Shown piece after piece: positions 60,926 to 64,000 of a stretch of 64,000 bases of DNA (positions within the stretch are counted from its first letter, which is position 1; each line of letters opens with the position of its first letter). A program made the translations under genes and the position numbers. Below the pieces are notes generated by a model, which saw only the letters and a program-made list of their open reading frames with translations, had not been told where the DNA came from and made no database searches. Location: NCBI RefSeq assembly GCF_011761355.1, contig NZ_JAASRW010000001.1, forward strand, positions 186,001 to 250,000, read 5' to 3'. Origin of the DNA: Paenibacillus lupini. Lineage in GTDB: Bacteria; Bacillota; Bacilli; Paenibacillales; Paenibacillaceae.

Positions 60926-61630
60926 ATGTTGGTGATGCAGCAAGACGGTGACAGCGACCGGATTAACATTGCGATTGACGGTCCTGCCGGTGCAGGCAAG
61001 AGTACGGTCGCGCGCAAGGTTGCCGAACAGCTAGATTACATTTATATTGATACAGGAGCAATGTATCGAGCCGTTACACTTAGTGCCCAGAGGGCAGCTA
61101 TTGTACCTCAGGACAGTGAAAAGCTTTCCGCACTCGCGAAGACGCTGGACATTAAACTGGCTCCGAGTGAAAGCGGTCAAGCCGTATTTCTAAATGGCGA
61201 GAATGTAACAAATCTCATCCGTTCTCGTGAGGTAACCCTTGCGGTTTCGCACATCGCTGCGAATGAAACTGTCAGAGAACTGCTGGGCAAGCTGCAGCGG
61301 CAATTAGCAGAACGCAAAGGTGTAGTAATGGATGGCCGGGATATCGGTTCCCATGTACTGCCGAACGCGGAACTTAAAATTTTCCTCACCGCATCCGTAC
61401 AAGAGCGTGCTCTTCGCCGTTATAAGGAAGTGTCGGAAACACAATCGATCTCCTTGGAGCAGCTTGAGCAAGAAATCGCGGAACGTGATCGTTTGGATGA
61501 GCAACGCGAGTTGTCCCCGCTTATTTGTGCGAAGGATGCTATCGTGCTCGACAGCACGTCAATGTCAATCGATGAAGTTGCGGCAGCAATTGTGAAATTA
61601 AGCCGAACCAAATTGGCGGAGGCGAAGTAA
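60926..61630 (+). CDS. cmk: Cytidylate kinase
   Basis: 234 residues if started at ATG 60926. AAGGAGGT is only 3 bases from that codon, so TTG 60929 or GTG 60932 may be the true start. Phosphorylates CMP/dCMP. IAIDGPAGAGKSTVARKVAE (Walker A), YIDTGAMYRAVTL, MDGRDIGSHVLPNAELKIFL and RDRLDEQRELSPL are family motifs. Followed by plsC after 4 bases. Confidence 0.93.
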   Translation: MLVMQQDGDSDRINIAIDGPAGAGKSTVARKVAEQLDYIYIDTGAMYRAVTLSAQRAAIVPQDSEKLSALAKTLDIKLAPSESGQAVFLNGENVTNLIRSREVTLAVSHIAANETVRELLGKLQRQLAERKGVVMDGRDIGSHVLPNAELKIFLTASVQERALRRYKEVSETQSISLEQLEQEIAERDRLDEQRELSPLICAKDAIVLDSTSMSIDEVAAAIVKLSRTKLAEAK

Positions 61631-61634
61631 ACTA

Positions 61635-62210
61635 ATGTTATATCGAATTTTTAGAGCATTGTTCAGTTTCTTGTATGGAATATTGTTCAGACTCGAAGTG
61701 ACAGGGCTCGAGAACATCCCCAAAGATGGTTCTGTGATCCTGTGCTCAAACCATTTGAGCCTTCTGGACCCGCCGGCTGTCGGTATAAGGGTACCTCGCA
61801 AGGTTCATTACATGGCCAAATCAGAGCTGTTCAAGATTCCAGTCTTTGGTTTTTTGATCCGGGCTTGGGGCGCATTTCCTGTTAAGAGAGGTGTCGGCAA
61901 AGATGCGATCCGCTCTGCACTTAACCTTCTAGGTGAGGGGAAAGTAATGGGGATCTTCCCTGAAGGAACAAGGAACACGGACGGGACTGCTGCTAAGAAA
62001 GGCGCAGCTATGATTGCTTACCGCAGCGGTGCAACCATTATTCCTGTAGCGGTAGTGGGCAATTATAAGCTATTCCGTAAAGTGAGAGTATACTACGGCC
62101 AACCAGTTGATATTTCTGCTATTATTAATGAATCCTCTCCGGATAAGCTGGACCGTATTACGGACGCCATTATGTCTCGCATTTATGAGATGATTAAAAA
62201 GAACAAATAA
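61635..62210 (+). CDS. plsC: 1-acyl-sn-glycerol-3-phosphate acyltransferase
   Basis: 191 residues. Adds the second acyl chain to make phosphatidic acid. Acyltransferase motifs: SNHLSLLDPP (HX4D), GAFPVKRG, FPEGTRNTDG and IIPVAVVG. One N-terminal hydrophobic segment. Operon with cmk. Confidence 0.92.
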   Translation: MLYRIFRALFSFLYGILFRLEVTGLENIPKDGSVILCSNHLSLLDPPAVGIRVPRKVHYMAKSELFKIPVFGFLIRAWGAFPVKRGVGKDAIRSALNLLGEGKVMGIFPEGTRNTDGTAAKKGAAMIAYRSGATIIPVAVVGNYKLFRKVRVYYGQPVDISAIINESSPDKLDRITDAIMSRIYEMIKKNK

Positions 62211-62288
62211 CAGTCGTTTTAAATACTGCTTTCTATTGAGAAAGTAGATTTAAATAAAGTTGGGGTATGAATTGAGGAGGTTATTTCC

Positions 62289-63530
62289 ATGTCAGAAGAA
62301 ATCAATGTTCAAGACCAAGCAGCTATGGACAACTTTGTGTCCTTGAAAAAAGGCGATACTGTAAAAGGCACGATCGTCAAAATCGATGATAACCAAGCTT
62401 ATGTAAGCCTTGGATATAAATATGACGGTGTCATCCCGGTTCGCGAACTTTCCGCGATTCAACTGGGCAACGCGAGCGAAGCTGTTCAAGTTGGCCAAGA
62501 GGTTGAACTGAAAGTAGTTAGCATCGACGACGAGAAAGAAAAACTCGTTCTGTCGAAACGCCTGATCGACGGCGAAAAAGCTTGGGACGGATTGCAATCC
62601 CGTTTCGAGAGCGGAGAAGTATTTGAAGTAGTTGTTGCTGACGTTGTAAAAGGCGGCCTTGTCGCTGACGTTGGCGTACGCGGCTTCATTCCAGCTTCGA
62701 TGGTTGAGCGTCATTTCGTTGAAGACTTCAGCGATTACAAAGGCCGTACGCTCCGCGTTAAAGTTAAAGAAATTGACCGTGAGAACAACAAAGTGATCCT
62801 GTCTGCGAAAGAAGTACTGGACGCTGAGTTCGAACAAAACAAACAACAAGTAATCGCTGGTCTGCAAGTTGGAGCGCAGCTGGAAGGTACTGTACAACGT
62901 TTGACTCCATTTGGTGCATTCGTAGACATCGGCGGCATCGACGGTCTGGTTCACGTATCTGAGCTGTCGTGGCAGCATGTGGCACATCCGAAAGATGTTG
63001 TTTCGGAAGGTCAAGCGGTTACGGTTAAAGTACTTAAAGTTGACCCAGCTGCTGGTAAAATCAGCCTGAGCTTGAAAGCTGCTCAACCAGGTCCTTGGGA
63101 ATCGGCTGCAGGCCAATTCAATGTAGGCGATATCGTTACAGGTACTGTACGCCGCCTTGTAACATTTGGCGCTTTTGTTGAAATCGCACCAGGTGTTGAA
63201 GGTCTTGTACACATCTCGCAAATCGCTCACCACCACATCGCGACTCCTTTCGAAGTATTGAAAGAGGGCCAAGAAGTGCAAGCGAAAGTGCTTGATTTCA
63301 ATTCTGCTGAGAAGCGTGTCAGCCTGAGCATTAAAGAAACTCAAGAAGCACCAGAGCAATCGGCTTCTGAACAAAAAGCACCTAGAGCAGGCGGTGGCAG
63401 ACCACAACGCGGCGAGCGTCCAGTGAAAGCAGAAGATTTGGGTAACAACCCGAATGTCAGCTTGAACAGCTCGAGCATGAGCTACTCCCTGGCAGAACGT
63501 TTCGGCGACAAGCTGAGCAAATTGAAATAA
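62289..63530 (+). CDS. ypfD: S1-domain protein (RpsA-like, YpfD)
   Basis: 413 residues with four S1 RNA-binding motifs (about 17-86, 104-170, 190-258, 275-345; e.g. VQRLTPFGAFVDIGGIDGLV, VRRLVTFGAFVEIAPGVEGL) and a basic, low-complexity tail (AGGGRPQRGERP). Homologue of ribosomal protein S1 but shorter than the six-domain proteobacterial form. GGAGG lies upstream. Highly biased codons suggest strong expression. Confidence 0.93.
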   Translation: MSEEINVQDQAAMDNFVSLKKGDTVKGTIVKIDDNQAYVSLGYKYDGVIPVRELSAIQLGNASEAVQVGQEVELKVVSIDDEKEKLVLSKRLIDGEKAWDGLQSRFESGEVFEVVVADVVKGGLVADVGVRGFIPASMVERHFVEDFSDYKGRTLRVKVKEIDRENNKVILSAKEVLDAEFEQNKQQVIAGLQVGAQLEGTVQRLTPFGAFVDIGGIDGLVHVSELSWQHVAHPKDVVSEGQAVTVKVLKVDPAAGKISLSLKAAQPGPWESAAGQFNVGDIVTGTVRRLVTFGAFVEIAPGVEGLVHISQIAHHHIATPFEVLKEGQEVQAKVLDFNSAEKRVSLSIKETQEAPEQSASEQKAPRAGGGRPQRGERPVKAEDLGNNPNVSLNSSSMSYSLAERFGDKLSKLK

Positions 63531-63547
63531 TTAATATCGTTGACTTT

Positions 63548-63584
63548 AAGAGGCTAATCCTGATTGCAGGGTTAGCCTCTTTTC
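63548..63584 (+). terminator. Rho-independent terminator after ypfD
   Basis: AAGAGGCTAA and TTAGCCTCTT with an inner CCTG/CAGG, followed by TTCT. Confidence 0.9.
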
Positions 63585-63654
63585 TATGTTCAATTTGAAA
63601 AAATCGGGAATAGCACCTTTTATTTGGAGCATAATAGGTCGACGAGAGGTGATC

Positions 63655-64000
63655 ATGCTGGTGAATGCCGGATATATTTCAATTTGGATTATGCTAATGG
63701 CTTTTATATTAATGACAACAGGATGGTCAGACTTTGTAGGGCTGCCTATGAAGAACAAAAAGTGGTTCATTATTGCGCTCTCGGTGTGCGTAACTCTACA
63801 GCCTATACAGGAAACCTTTCATCTAGGAAACGTTCAGATCCACCTCTACGCAGGCACCATTCTGCTTATGCTGATTGCCTTGCTTGCCATGCGTGGTCCA
63901 TTAGTGTGGGATTCGAGAGGATATTTGCTGGTCTGTGCGCTCCTGGCCGGTATGATCTGGGGCAGTGTAAGGAAGATGTATAGTGTTGATCCGGTCTTCT
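63655..64000 (+). CDS. yphA: YphA-like membrane protein (5' part)
   Basis: The first 115 codons are visible and run off the right edge. It begins MLVNAGYISIWIMLMAF. At least four membrane helices are seen (about 8-22, 36-50, 63-80, 90-103). GAGAGGTG lies upstream. Position after ypfD matches B. subtilis yphA. A different-frame open stretch at 63624-63983 is a shadow of it. Confidence 0.75.
   Translation, partial: MLVNAGYISIWIMLMAFILMTTGWSDFVGLPMKNKKWFIIALSVCVTLQPIQETFHLGNVQIHLYAGTILLMLIALLAMRGPLVWDSRGYLLVCALLAGMIWGSVRKMYSVDPVF

Noticed and set aside
62292..63407. 371-codon open frame antisense to ypfD
   Set aside because: Same cause as for lysA: strong codon bias of a highly expressed gene. 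No ribosome binding site or family motif.

Overview
The window is 64 kb of chromosome from a spore-forming Gram-positive bacterium of the order Bacillales. The gene content and small differences from Bacillus (lipB, spoVAC-AE and sleB missing from their usual places, no ribT) fit Paenibacillaceae, most likely Paenibacillus. Nearly all genes lie on the + strand. Their order follows the Bacillus subtilis segment that runs from bkd through yqjE, nudF, spoIIM, fur, xerD, drm, pupG, pdp, dacF, spoIIA-sigF, spoVA, lysA, ppiB, rib, scpAB, dacB, spm, res, serA, gudB, prsW, ypeB and cmk to ypfD and yphA. That synteny supports many of the calls. The family assignments come from recognised motifs; no database search was run.

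Region 1 (1-10 kb): the end of a branched-chain 2-oxoacid dehydrogenase operon (E1 alpha, E1 beta, E2) followed by lipB, an M20 peptidase, ADP-ribose pyrophosphatase, spoIIM, a Fur regulator, a minus-strand subtilisin-like protease and alanine dehydrogenase. Region 2 (10-23 kb): xerD, the nucleoside-salvage genes deoB-pupG-pdp with an unannotated Spo0E-like small gene between them, dacF, the spoIIAA-spoIIAB-sigF operon, a two-gene cassette of unknown function flanked by homologous hairpins, and a reduced spoVAA-AB-AF operon. Region 3 (23-33 kb): lysA, ppiB, an FMN riboswitch with ribD-E-BA-H, scpA-scpB and the metNIQ methionine importer. Region 4 (33-44 kb): ytfI-ytfJ, a dacB-like carboxypeptidase, spmA-spmB, rluB and resABCDE for cytochrome c maturation and redox sensing.

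Region 5 (44-54 kb) is the accessory part: a 700-base non-coding tract with two long structured repeats and a heptamer tract, an ArsB-type transporter, a DUF2642-like protein, a DinB-like protein, a duplicated membrane protein, serA with a candidate attenuator leader, a rhodanese, a CPBP protease and a polysaccharide deacetylase. Region 6 (54-64 kb): a MecA-type adaptor, glutamate dehydrogenase, prsW, ypeB, the PilZ protein ypfA, ypfB, cmk, plsC, an S1-domain protein and the start of yphA.

The most interesting signals are non-coding. They are the paired structured repeats at 44.4-44.85 kb, a dispersed intergenic repeat family (25.3, 36.4 and 60.7 kb plus fragments), hairpins at ypeB and ypfA that hide the ribosome binding site and contain a possible internal promoter, and the serA leader. 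Among proteins, XerD appears to lack its conserved catalytic lysine, and metN appears to start with CTG.
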